From: Thiomonas arsenitoxydans | GTDB taxonomy: Bacteria > Pseudomonadota > Gammaproteobacteria > Burkholderiales > Burkholderiaceae_C | Length of the DNA stretch: 64,000 nt | Assembly: GCF_000253115.1 (NCBI RefSeq) | Contig: NC_014145.1 | Coordinates: 62,001-126,000, forward strand | Direction of reading: 5' to 3' | Shown: piece after piece, positions 8,055 to 15,950 of the stretch | Position numbering within the stretch: the stretch's first letter is position 1 | Layout of the letters: each line of letters starts with the position of its first letter | The notes under the pieces: model-generated | Databases searched by the model: none | The model's input: the letters and a program-made list of their open reading frames with translations, nothing else | What the model was told of the DNA's origin: nothing | Translations under genes and position numbers: made by a program

Positions 8055-10799
8055 TTGACCGATCCCGACATTCGCCCCTCTCCCGATGCGCTGCTGGCCC
8101 AGGTCCAGCAGGACGCCGAGCAGGCGCAGCGCGGTCGGCTCAAGCTCTTTTTCGGCGCCTCGCCCGGTGTCGGCAAGACCTACGCCATGCTCATGGCCGC
8201 GCGCCGTCTGCGCGACGAGGGCGTGGACGTCTGCGTCGGCCTGGTCGAAACCCACGGCCGCGCCGAGACGGCCCGGCTGCTGGAAGGGCTGGAGCAGATT
8301 CCACTGCGCGAGGTGCGTCACGGCGCGCACCTGCTGCGCGAGTTCGATCCAGCCGCGGCGCTGGCACGTCGCCCCGCCGTGCTGCTGGTCGACGAACTGG
8401 CGCACAGCAACGCCCCGGGCAGCCGACATCCCAAACGCTGGCAGGACGTGGAGGAACTGCTGGACGCCGGCATCGACCTCTACACCACGCTGAACGTCCA
8501 GCACCTCGAGAGCGTGAGCGACATCGTCGGTGGCATCACTGGCGTGCAGGTGCGCGAAACCCTGCCCGACCGCATCTTCGAGCGGGCCGATGAAGTGGTG
8601 CTGGTCGATCTGCCGCCCGACGACCTGCTGCAACGCCTCAAGGACGGCAAGGTCTATCTCCCCGAACAGGCCGCGCACGCCGTGCGCAATTTCTTTCGCA
8701 AAGGCAATCTGCTGGCGCTGCGCCAGCTCGCGCTGCGGCTCACCGCCGAGCAGGTCGAAGGCGAGATGCGCGACTACCGCAGCCGCCGCGTGGGCGGTGC
8801 CGTGTGGGACGCGGCCGAGGCCCTGCTGGTGTGCGCGGGCCCGCGCGACGACATCGGCCTGGTGCGCGCCGCCGCCCGCCTGGCCGACGCGCTACATGCG
8901 CGCTGGCACGTCATCACGGTGGAGACCCCCGCGCTGCAAGGCGCCAGCGAGGCGCAGCGCGACCATGCCCTCGCGCTGCTGCAGCGCGCCCGCGACCTGG
9001 GTGCGCAGACCGCCATGCTGGCCGGTCCCCACGCCGCCGAGGCCGCGCTGGCCTATGCCCGAACCCACAACCTCAACCGCGTCGTGCTCGGCCGCGCCCC
9101 GCGCTGGCCCTGGTGGCGCCGGGTGCTGGGGCGCTCGACCACGGCGGTGCTGGCGCGGCAGGCGCCCGATCTCGACCTCATCCTCATCACCCGCGACGCG
9201 CGTTCGCCGCCCACGGCCCTGGCCGGGCTGCATCCCGCTCTGCCGTCGGCCGATGCACTGATGCGGCGCTACCTGGCCGCGCTGCTGATCTCTGGCGCCA
9301 TCACCCTGCTGGCCAGCCCGCTGCGCAGCTACTTCGACCTGTCGAACACCGTCATGCTGTTCATGCTCGGCGTGGTCGCGGTGGCGCTGCGCTTCGGCCG
9401 CGGGCCCGCGGCACTGGCGGCGGTGGTCAACGTGCTGGCCTTCGATTTCTTCTACGTGCCGCCGCGCTTTTCGTTCGCTGTGAGCGACGTGCAATACGTC
9501 TTCACCTTCAGCGTGATGCTGGGCGTGGGCCTGCTCATCGGCCACCTCACCTCGCACCTGCATTTCCAGGCCCGAGTCGCGGGTCAGCGCGAGCGCCGCA
9601 CCCACGATCTCTACGAACTCTCGCGCGAGCTTTCGGGCGCGCTCACCGTCGATCAGGTGGCCGAGATCGGCACACGCGTGGTGCAGGCCAGTTTCCGCTG
9701 CCGGGCCACGCTGCTGGTGCTCGGTCTGGACGAGCGCCCGCAGCCTGCGGCAGACGTGGCTGCCGATGCCCTCCTGCCTTTCGACGCCGAGCTGGCGCGC
9801 TGGTGCTTGCAGCGCGGCGCGCCAGCCGGCCAAGGCACTGATACCCTGCCCGGCGCGCCGCTGTTCTACCTGCCGCTGAAGGCGCCGATGCGGGTGCGCG
9901 GCGTGCTCGTCGTTGACCCCGGTAACACCCGCCTATCCACCATTCCCGAGCTGCGCCGCTTGCTGGAAACCTGCGCCACCCAGATCGCTATTGCGCTCGA
10001 ACGCATCCACTTCGTCAGCGTGGCACAAGATACCCTGCTGGCCATGCAGGCCGAGCGCATGCGCAACTCCCTGCTGTCGGCGCTGTCGCACGATCTGCGC
10101 ACCCCGCTGACCGCCCTGGTGGGCACGGCTGAAGTCCTCTCCACGCGTCTGGTCGCTCATCCACCAGGCGATGCCGCCACGTTGCACAGCCAGGCGCTCA
10201 GCCTGTTGCAGCAGTCGCGGCGGCTGGCCCGCATGGTGGACGATCTGCTCGACATGGCCCGCCTGCAGTCCGGGCAGGTCACGCTGCGGCAGGACTGGCA
10301 ATCGGTCGAGGAGCTGGTTGGCAGCGCGCTGCGCGCCGTCGATGCCGCTGCCCTGGCGCAGCATCCGCTGCAGATCGACCTGCCCGCAGACTTTCCGCTG
10401 GTGCGGGCCGACGCCGTGCTGCTCGAACGCGTGCTGGTCAACCTGCTCGACAACGCGCTCAAGTTCACCCCGCCCGGCACCCCGCTGGGCGTGCGCGCCC
10501 GCGTGCGCGGAGCAGAAGCCGAGATCACCGTCTGGGACCGCGGGCCAGGCCTGCCCGCAGGGCGCGAGCGGGCGGTCTTCGAGACCTTCACCCGTGGCGA
10601 TCCTGAATCGCCCATCCCGGGTGTAGGCCTGGGGCTTGCGATCTGCCGCGCCATCGTCGAAGCTCATGGGGGCCGGGTGACGGCAGCCAACGCCCCCGAG
10701 GGCGGGGCTGCGTTCAACGTGCGCCTGCCCCTGCACGAGATGCCGCCGCTCGACGCCGCCGCCGAACTCGGCACTGAACCCGCCGGGCCGACCCCATGA
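8055..10799 (+). CDS. kdpD: sensor histidine kinase KdpD
   Basis: A 914-residue membrane sensor kinase starting at TTG 8055, ten bases after kdpC. Domains in order: KdpD N-terminal domain with Walker A GASPGVGKTY (residues 34-43) and VDELAHSNAPGSRHPKRW, a universal-stress-like domain (about 250-375), four membrane helices (about 400-500), a GAF-like region, the HisKA dimerisation domain with phospho-acceptor His near residue 679 (ALSHDLRTPLTAL), and an ATPase domain with N box NLLDNALKFTPPG and G box GVGLGLAICRAIVEAHGG. It senses potassium limitation or ionic conditions and phosphorylates KdpE. Length is slightly above E. coli KdpD (894). Confidence 0.96.
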   Translation: MTDPDIRPSPDALLAQVQQDAEQAQRGRLKLFFGASPGVGKTYAMLMAARRLRDEGVDVCVGLVETHGRAETARLLEGLEQIPLREVRHGAHLLREFDPAAALARRPAVLLVDELAHSNAPGSRHPKRWQDVEELLDAGIDLYTTLNVQHLESVSDIVGGITGVQVRETLPDRIFERADEVVLVDLPPDDLLQRLKDGKVYLPEQAAHAVRNFFRKGNLLALRQLALRLTAEQVEGEMRDYRSRRVGGAVWDAAEALLVCAGPRDDIGLVRAAARLADALHARWHVITVETPALQGASEAQRDHALALLQRARDLGAQTAMLAGPHAAEAALAYARTHNLNRVVLGRAPRWPWWRRVLGRSTTAVLARQAPDLDLILITRDARSPPTALAGLHPALPSADALMRRYLAALLISGAITLLASPLRSYFDLSNTVMLFMLGVVAVALRFGRGPAALAAVVNVLAFDFFYVPPRFSFAVSDVQYVFTFSVMLGVGLLIGHLTSHLHFQARVAGQRERRTHDLYELSRELSGALTVDQVAEIGTRVVQASFRCRATLLVLGLDERPQPAADVAADALLPFDAELARWCLQRGAPAGQGTDTLPGAPLFYLPLKAPMRVRGVLVVDPGNTRLSTIPELRRLLETCATQIAIALERIHFVSVAQDTLLAMQAERMRNSLLSALSHDLRTPLTALVGTAEVLSTRLVAHPPGDAATLHSQALSLLQQSRRLARMVDDLLDMARLQSGQVTLRQDWQSVEELVGSALRAVDAAALAQHPLQIDLPADFPLVRADAVLLERVLVNLLDNALKFTPPGTPLGVRARVRGAEAEITVWDRGPGLPAGRERAVFETFTRGDPESPIPGVGLGLAICRAIVEAHGGRVTAANAPEGGAAFNVRLPLHEMPPLDAAAELGTEPAGPTP

Positions 10800-10825
10800 C
10801 TGCGCCGCACGGTCGCTGCGAGGAG

Positions 10826-10854
10826 GCGCGCAACGCCCTCGGGGAGTTGCGCGC
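10826..10854 (+). other. 9-bp-stem hairpin in the kdpD-kdpE spacer
   Basis: GCGCGCAAC at 10826-10834 is the exact reverse complement of GTTGCGCGC at 10846-10854, with an 11-base loop. It lies in the 73-base gap between kdpD and kdpE, before the GGAGGG ribosome site of kdpE. No T tract follows, so it is not a classical terminator. It could set relative kdpD/kdpE expression or mRNA stability, which is speculation. Confidence 0.45.
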
Positions 10855-10872
10855 AGCACGGAGGGTCGTGCC

Positions 10873-11568
10873 ATGACCACACCCCCCAGCCTCATCCTGG
10901 TGATCGAAGACGAGGCCGAGATCCGCCACGTCGTGCGCACGGCGCTCGAAGCCGAGGGCTGGCGCGTCTGCGAGGCCGACAGCATGGCGCGCGGGCTGAT
11001 CGACGCCGCCTCGCGCAAGCCCGACCTCGTCATCCTCGATCTGGGCCTGCCCGACGGCGATGGCATCGACTTCATCCACCAGTTCCGCGGCTGGAGCGGC
11101 GCGCCGCTGCTCGTGCTCTCGGCCCGCTCGGCCGAAGGCGTCAAGGTAAGTGCCCTCGATCTGGGCGCCGATGACTTTCTCGGCAAACCCTTCGGTGTGG
11201 CCGAACTGCTGGCGCGGGTGCGCGCCGCGTTGCGCCGCCCGCCCGTGAGCGAGGCCGCGCCATCGGTGCCGCTGCGCTTCGGCCGCGTCGAGCTCGACCG
11301 CGTGCGCCGCCTCGTGCGGCGCGACGGCGAAGACCTGCGCCTCACCGCCGTCGAATATCGCCTGCTCTGTGCCCTGGCCAGCCGCCCCGGCCAAGTGCTC
11401 ACCCACCGGCAACTGCTGCGCGAAGTCTGGGGCCCCGGTGCGGTGGAGCATGGCCACTACCTGCGTATCTACATGGGCCGCCTGCGCCACAAACTCGAAG
11501 ACGACCCCGCCCGCCCGAAGCACCTGCTCACCGAGTTGGGCGTGGGCTACCGCTTCATGGCGGATTGA
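10873..11568 (+). CDS. kdpE: response regulator KdpE
   Basis: A 231-residue OmpR-family DNA-binding regulator. The receiver domain shows the acidic pocket E12-D13 (VIEDEAEI), phospho-acceptor D56 in LVILDLGLPDGDG, and the conserved lysine in LGADDFLGKPFG. The C-terminal winged helix contains LTAVEYRLLCALASRPGQV and YLRIYMGRLRHKLEDDP. Partner of KdpD; it activates kdpFABC under potassium limitation. A GGAGGG site around 10861-10866 precedes the ATG. It is the last gene before the accessory island. Confidence 0.96.
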   Translation: MTTPPSLILVIEDEAEIRHVVRTALEAEGWRVCEADSMARGLIDAASRKPDLVILDLGLPDGDGIDFIHQFRGWSGAPLLVLSARSAEGVKVSALDLGADDFLGKPFGVAELLARVRAALRRPPVSEAAPSVPLRFGRVELDRVRRLVRRDGEDLRLTAVEYRLLCALASRPGQVLTHRQLLREVWGPGAVEHGHYLRIYMGRLRHKLEDDPARPKHLLTELGVGYRFMAD

Positions 11569-11721
11569 CCCCCGGGGGGTGTATCGGTACGGCTTGGTGA
11601 AGTCTGCAGTGCAGGGTTCAGAGCTTCCCCAGCCTAACCGCTCGCCAGCACACGACAAGGTGCACCGTGCTGGCTGTGGGTCAAGCTGAGTTGAAGTGCC
11701 GAGTCGTCGCTGGCCGCCCGG

Positions 11722-12009
11722 TCAACGCAGCGCTTCGGCCTCGGCGGCAATCAGGCGGAACTGCCCCAGTGCGGCTTCGAGATCGTCCACGATTTCGGCG
11801 GCGCTCACCTCTGGCGCGGGCAGGTTGTCCATGTCGGAAAGTGAATCGTCCTTCAGCCAGAAAATGTCCGGACTGGCCTTGTCGCGGTTGATGCGTTCTT
11901 CATAGTCGTAGGCGCGCCAGCGGCATTCGGGGTTGTCGGCTGACCACGTGGCGTTCCGGTCATGCCGATTCGCCGGGTGGTAGCACTGCACAAACTCGCC
12001 CAGATCTTC
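11722..12009 (-). pseudogene. C-terminal remnant of type I restriction methylase subunit HsdM
   Basis: About 96 codons remain in one frame, from a TAG just upstream (12010-12012 on this strand) to TGA at 11722-11724. The text EDLGEFVQCYHPANRHDR, then RWRAYDYEERINRDKAS, PDIFWLKDDSL, DNLPAPEV and AAEIVDDLEAALGQFR is the typical extreme C-terminus of N6-adenine methylase subunits of type I restriction systems. The catalytic N-terminal 400 or so residues, HsdS and HsdR are absent, and there is no plausible start. This is a fossil of a former type I system at the left edge of the island. Confidence 0.75.
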
Positions 12010-12551
12010 CTAAACGATTATCAGTGTCTGCCGGATTCAGAAAAAGAAACAGCGCTCGACATAAAAATCAAGCGCTGTCAGTAACTTAAGGATCCAACGA
12101 TACAGAACGACTTCTTATCAAAATTAGAACGGTTATGCGCACCTTTTTTGGTTGTTAGACCCTTCCATCTGAGTGATTAAGGGCACTTGCCGCGTCGTGC
12201 TTCCAGCTTTTTGTGTATAGCGACAGCACTTCCGTCTTCGACACCCGGGAAACACATCAATCGATGTGTCTTTGTTGATAGTGGTAGGGGCTGCTCTGCC
12301 TGCCAGTTCACTGGCGTATAGTGCTTTGCCGTCAACGCATTCTGACTCGTCCACTCCAGCCCTACCATATTGGCCTCGAACCCCAACCTACGCTGGACCT
12401 GCGACAGCCTGCAGAAGAGTAGAGCGAATTGTCGCCAAAGGTCCTAGTACCCGTCGGCGTATCCTCCGAAGGCTTCAACGGTCAGAAGTTTCACACAGTT
12501 TTTCTACCATCAACCAAAAATAGGTGGCTTGGTGCCACAAGGGAGAAACGA
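12010..12551. other. gene-free AT-richer stretch left of the restriction gene
   Basis: Apart from the candidate terminator, I see no convincing gene in this stretch. The short frames here (up to about 85 codons on either strand) lack ribosome sites, recognisable motifs and normal codon use. No helix-turn-helix controller (C) protein, which regulates the EcoRV system of E. coli, is visible. The stretch must include the promoter of the restriction gene starting at 12552 and probably one end of the recombinase-borne island. Confidence 0.5.
12040..12078 (-). terminator. candidate Rho-independent terminator, leftward
   Basis: ACAGCGCT at 12049-12056 pairs exactly with AGCGCTGT at 12071-12078 around a 14-base AT-rich loop. 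Reading leftward, the stem is followed by TTTCTTTTT (12041-12048), a good U tract. It would end leftward transcripts coming from 12.1 kb or beyond. No clear gene on that strand ends here now, so it may have served a lost gene. Confidence 0.5.
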
Positions 12552-12572
12552 TTGACTAATTTCAAAGAAGCG

Positions 12573-12580
12573 CTCGAGAC
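12573..12580 (+). repeat. left target-site duplication CTCGAGAC
   Basis: CTCGAGAC directly abuts the left IS21 end and is identical to 15225-15232. It encodes codons 8-10 (part) of the restriction enzyme. Confidence 0.95.
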
Positions 12581-12633
12581 TGTTCGTGCCGATGGAATTT
12601 TGACCCACCGTGCCGATTCAATTTTGACCCGGG
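12581..12633 (+). repeat. left IS21 end with tandem terminal repeats
   Basis: Contains TGTTCGTGCCGA followed by AATTTTGACCCAC, then a second TGCCGA...AATTTTGACCCGGG unit beginning at 12611. This matches the order of units at the other end (15160-15224 read in reverse). Confidence 0.8.
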
Positions 12634-12777
12634 GTCTAAGGCCGACTGCGTCGCAGTCGGGTGTGGATAAGTCTACGGTTTTTGCGTGGGGTTGGCTCCT
12701 GGTGGGTGGGTTTGGATCCTTGGGGCAAGCTGCGTCGGGCGTAGCCCAGAGCGGCTTGCCCCAAGGGCTTGTGGGGG

Positions 12778-13596
12778 TCAAAGCGGTGTCTCGGGCTCAG
12801 CGGGCTGGGGTGCCTGTGCTGTGCCCGAACGCCTTTGCTCCCGCGCCTTGATGCGGGTCTTGGCGGTTTCCGTGCTGTGACGGAAGCGGTAGCTCTCGTT
12901 CCCGGTTTCCAGAATGTGGCAGTGGTGTGTGAGCCGGTCGAGCAAGGCGGTGGTCATCTTCGCATCGATGAACACGCTGGACCACTCGCCGAAGGCCAGA
13001 TTGGTCGTGATCAGCACGCTGGTGTGCTCGTAGAGCTTGGACAGCAGATGGAACAACAAAGCCCCGCCCGCCTGACTGAAGGGCAGATACCCCAGCTCAT
13101 CGAGAATGACCAAGTCCATACGCAAGAGGCTTGCCGCAATCCGCCCGGCTTTGCCCTGCGCCTTCTCCTGCTCCAGCGCGTTGACCAGATCGACGGTGGA
13201 GTAAAACCGCACCCGCTTGCCGTGCTGCGTGATGCCCGCCACGCCGATGGCCGTGCCCAGATGGCTCTTTCCCGTGCCGGGCCCGCCCACCAGCACGACG
13301 TTGTGCGCGGCTTCGGTAAAGGCCATGCTGGCGAGTTGCCCCACCAGCGTGCGATCAACCCTTGAGGCATCAAAGTCAAACCCCGCTAGATCGCGGTGCA
13401 CCGGGAAGCGGGCCGAGAGGATTTGATGGCGTACCGAGCGCACGGCGCGATCTTCCTGCTCGGCCTGCAGCAAATGCTCGACGAGCCACTGCGCGGCATC
13501 CAGCCTGGCGTTCGTCCCCAGACCTTGCAAATCGGCCCAGGCGCCGGCCATGCCGTGCAGCCGCAACGCCTTGAGTTCCGCAATGACCTCACGCAT
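12778..13596 (-). CDS. istB: IS21 helper ATPase IstB
   Basis: A 272-residue AAA+ ATPase that remodels target DNA for the IstA transposase. Walker [10 protein letters not shown] lies near residue 105 and Walker [14 protein letters not shown] near residue 161, with the family-specific [13 protein letters not shown]. The length is typical for IstB (about 250-265), with a short Pro-rich tail. Its start overlaps the istA end by 8 bases, as in other IS21 elements, which suggests translational coupling. Confidence 0.95.
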   Translation of the reverse strand: MREVIAELKALRLHGMAGAWADLQGLGTNARLDAAQWLVEHLLQAEQEDRAVRSVRHQILSARFPVHRDLAGFDFDASRVDRTLVGQLASMAFTEAAHNVVLVGGPGTGKSHLGTAIGVAGITQHGKRVRFYSTVDLVNALEQEKAQGKAGRIAASLLRMDLVILDELGYLPFSQAGGALLFHLLSKLYEHTSVLITTNLAFGEWSSVFIDAKMTTALLDRLTHHCHILETGNESYRFRHSTETAKTRIKAREQRRSGTAQAPQPAEPETPL

Positions 13597-15118
13597 GATC
13601 TCGCTCCTCGTCAGTCACCCGCAGGCGGTCATAGCGGGCCGTGTCGGCGCGGGGTGGATCGGCCATCGTCAAGGCCGTGGTCACTTGGGCGGGCTGGGGG
13701 CCGGTCTGCAAGCGCCCCATCACGTTGACCACATGCTCCACGCTGATGCGCCCGGACGGGGCCGTGGCTTCCAGCACCAGCGCAGCGGCCACCAGGACCG
13801 CCTCCAGCCCGGATGCGGGCACCAGCGCCAGCACCTGGGCCATGAGCCGGTCGCCCCCGTCTTGCCGCAGCAGCGCCTGGCGCAGTTGCTGCAAGGGCTG
13901 GGGCAGATCGGCAAACGGCGCGCCGTTGCGCAACGCCCCGGGTTTGCGTTGAATCAGCGGCACATAGTGCTGCCAGTCGTAGGTGGTCTGTCCCCGGTTG
14001 GCCAGCCGCGCATGGCGGGCCACACACACGCCGTCATGCACCACGACCACCTCGGTGGGATACACCCGGGTGCTCACCCGCCGCCCGGCGAGTTCACAGG
14101 GCACGGAGTAACGATTGCCAGCCATGGCCACCAGACAGGTGCTGCTGACCTTGACCGTGTTGTCCACATAGCCGTCGAACGCTGTGGGCATGGGCATGAG
14201 GTGCGGCTGCTCGTGCTCGAGCATCTCGGCCACGGTGAACTGGCTGAACTCGGGATGGAAGATCTCCTGCCACAAGCCACGGCAGCGCATGGCCAGCCAG
14301 GCATTGAGTTCGGCAAAGGAGCGCCAGGGCGTCGACAGGGCCTCAATCCACACACGTCGCCTGCTGTCCTGGACGTTCTTCTCCACCACCCCCTTCTCCC
14401 AACCGGAAGCGACGTTGCAGAAGTCGGGGTCGAACAGGTAGTGGCTGCACATCGCCGCAAAGCGCGCGTTGACGTCGCGCTTCTTGCGCGGGTGCACTTT
14501 GTCGACGGCTGTCTTCATGTTGTCATAGATGCCGCGATGCGGCACTCCGCCGAAGGCGGCAAACGCCTGGGTATGGGCGTCAAACAGCATCTCGTGACCT
14601 TGGCTGGGATAGGCCCCCAGCCAGAAGGCACGGCTGGCGCACAGCTTGACGTGGGCAACCTGCACGCGGTACGGCACGCCGCCCACCACCATGCTCTCTT
14701 CACTCCAGTCGAACTGGAAGGCTTCGCCCAGCGCAAACGTCAAGGGCACGAAGGCGTGCACAGCGCTCGTGCCATCGGCCTGTCGCCAAGCGCGCAGTAA
14801 ATCGGTGACGCGGCTGTAGGCGCCGTCATAGCCTTGTCGCTTCAACTCGGCATGCAATGCCCTGGCCGTGCGCCGCTGCGCTTTAGGACGCTGCGCATCA
14901 ATGGCCACGGCCTGCCGGAGCCACTCCACATAGGGCGCGAGCTTGCGCGAGGGTTGTGTTCGCCGCGCCGCGTACCGCGGTACGACATCGCCCGGCTGGC
15001 GTAGCCAGGTACGCACCGTGTTGCGCGACAGCCCCGTACTGCGGGCAATCTCTCGAACGGATTTGTTCTGGCGGAAATGCATCCGCCGGATCTTGCCAAT
15101 CATGTCCATGGTGATCAC
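13589..15118 (-). CDS. istA: IS21 transposase IstA
   Basis: A 509-residue DDE transposase. The N-terminal helix-turn-helix reads [18 protein letters not shown] (residues 22-39). The DDE core shows Asp in FQFDWSEE, Asp in [11 protein letters not shown] and Glu in [12 protein letters not shown], and a Mu-type C-terminal beta-barrel follows ([16 protein letters not shown]). No frameshift is seen. Together with istB it makes the element autonomous. The gene lies antisense to the restriction gene it interrupts. Confidence 0.95.
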   Translation of the reverse strand: MITMDMIGKIRRMHFRQNKSVREIARSTGLSRNTVRTWLRQPGDVVPRYAARRTQPSRKLAPYVEWLRQAVAIDAQRPKAQRRTARALHAELKRQGYDGAYSRVTDLLRAWRQADGTSAVHAFVPLTFALGEAFQFDWSEESMVVGGVPYRVQVAHVKLCASRAFWLGAYPSQGHEMLFDAHTQAFAAFGGVPHRGIYDNMKTAVDKVHPRKKRDVNARFAAMCSHYLFDPDFCNVASGWEKGVVEKNVQDSRRRVWIEALSTPWRSFAELNAWLAMRCRGLWQEIFHPEFSQFTVAEMLEHEQPHLMPMPTAFDGYVDNTVKVSSTCLVAMAGNRYSVPCELAGRRVSTRVYPTEVVVVHDGVCVARHARLANRGQTTYDWQHYVPLIQRKPGALRNGAPFADLPQPLQQLRQALLRQDGGDRLMAQVLALVPASGLEAVLVAAALVLEATAPSGRISVEHVVNVMGRLQTGPQPAQVTTALTMADPPRADTARYDRLRVTDEERDHA

Positions 15119-15159
15119 TCCTGCTCCCCGTGCCTAAAAAAGCAGCAGGGTAGGTGGAA

Positions 15160-15224
15160 CACCCGGGTCAATTTTGCGTCGGCATAACCTTCAAAAGTGG
15201 GTCAATTTTCGTTCGGCACGAACA
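15160..15224 (-). repeat. right IS21 end with tandem terminal repeats
   Basis: Read on the minus strand: TGTTCGTGCCGA, AAAATTGACCCAC, then TGCCGA...AAAATTGACCCGGG. It is the inverted partner of 12581-12633, with somewhat longer spacing between units. Confidence 0.8.
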
Positions 15225-15950
15225 CTCGAGACCAAGCTCAAGGCAAACGGCAACAAATACACAATCAGCGGCGTAGTGAGCCAGGATGGGACGGTCTACC
15301 CCTTGGGAAGTGACACCAAGGTGCTCAGTACCATTTTTGAGTTATTCACCCGTCCACTGATGATTGAACTAGCTCACGACCTAGGGCTGCAGCTCGTGGA
15401 GCCATCGGCTCAGAACCACTACCCAGATTTCACTCTGTGCAGCGGCCCACACGCCAAAAACAAGATTGCTGTCGATGTGAAGACAACCTACATCGAGAGA
15501 CCCGATGACACGTTTGGATTCACGCTTGGCGGTTACACCTCGTTTATTCGGCCAGGCAATGAGAGCAAGAACATAGTGTTCCCATTCACCGATTACACCG
15601 AACACTGGGTAATTGGCTACGTCTACGAGCGGGTTGCTGAGAAGAAGGCAGCCGAATGCGCTGTCTATACGCTAGAACAAATCAAAGACATCCCACTACC
15701 TTACCGGAATGTCCGTGTCTTCGTACAAGAGAAATGGCGCATATCCAGCGACCGGGCGGGGTCCGGGAACACAACTAACATCGGCAGCTTGGTGGGAAGA
15801 ATCGACCAGTTCAGGGATGGCGGCGGGCCGTTCCAAGATGAGAACGAATTTCTGGACTACTGGCGCAACTACGGACGCATTGCGGCTGACAGAGTTAACT
15901 TCAAGAACATAGTGGAGTACCGTGCCTGGCGCAAAAAAAATCCACTCTAA
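15174..15950 (+). CDS. downstream fragment of the EcoRV-like endonuclease, possibly a chimera
   Basis: The frame downstream of the insertion is open into the IS21 end, back to a TTG at 15174. It gives a theoretical 258-residue product whose first 17 residues come from the IS end (MRRHNLQKWVNFRSART), joined to residue 8 or so of the native enzyme. All catalytic residues (QNHYPDFTL, AVDVKTTY) and the R-loop-like AGSGNTTN stretch are kept. There is no good ribosome site before 15174, so translation is doubtful; internal starts would remove the N-terminal dimerisation region. Probably inactive, but an IS-driven active chimera cannot be excluded. Its stop overlaps the stop of the convergent methylase gene. 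Confidence 0.6.
   Translation: MRRHNLQKWVNFRSARTLETKLKANGNKYTISGVVSQDGTVYPLGSDTKVLSTIFELFTRPLMIELAHDLGLQLVEPSAQNHYPDFTLCSGPHAKNKIAVDVKTTYIERPDDTFGFTLGGYTSFIRPGNESKNIVFPFTDYTEHWVIGYVYERVAEKKAAECAVYTLEQIKDIPLPYRNVRVFVQEKWRISSDRAGSGNTTNIGSLVGRIDQFRDGGGPFQDENEFLDYWRNYGRIAADRVNFKNIVEYRAWRKKNPL
15225..15232 (+). repeat. right target-site duplication CTCGAGAC
   Basis: Second copy of the 8-bp duplication at the right IS21 boundary. The restriction gene resumes in frame at 15233. Confidence 0.95.

Larger units (their letters stand above)
12581..15224 (-). mobile_element. complete IS21-family insertion sequence (2644 bp)
   Basis: The element carries istA and istB on the minus strand. Its ends are perfect 12-bp inverted repeats, TGTTCGTGCCGA at 12581-12592 and the reverse complement at 15213-15224. 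Inside each end is a second copy of the TTGACCC-type repeat, as is usual for the multiple terminal binding sites of IS21 elements. It is flanked by the 8-bp direct repeat CTCGAGAC (12573-12580 and 15225-15232), a target-site duplication that shows a simple insertion. Both transposase genes look intact, so the insertion may be recent and still mobile. Confidence 0.95.
12552..15950 (+). pseudogene. EcoRV-like type II restriction endonuclease gene, split by IS21
   Basis: The native gene starts with TTG at 12552, six bases after a GGGAG ribosome site (12541-12545), and reads MTNFKEALE before the IS21 element enters after 12580. Skipping 12581-15232 (element plus one target copy) restores the frame: ...ALETKLKANGNKYTISG and onward to TAA at 15948-15950, 248 residues, against 245 for EcoRV. 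Signature stretches match EcoRV closely: PLGSDTKVLSTIFELF, QNHYPDFTL (catalytic Asp, EcoRV D74), AVDVKTTY (D90 and K92), FTLGGYTSFIR, AGSGNTTNIGS and DEFLDYWRNY. The enzyme would cut DNA as a dimer, presumably at GATATC; the specificity is inferred from homology. Confidence 0.9.

Noticed and set aside
12133..12523. Short frames (69-85 codons) as a possible C regulator of the R-M system
   Set aside because: No helix-turn-helix, no ribosome site, unusual composition.
12429..12851. 140-codon plus-strand frame crossing the IS21 left end
   Set aside because: It mixes host and IS sequence in a phase different from the restriction gene and has no similarity to any protein I know.
13550..14800. 416-codon plus-strand frame inside IS21
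   Set aside because: Antisense to istA, whose DDE motifs are intact.
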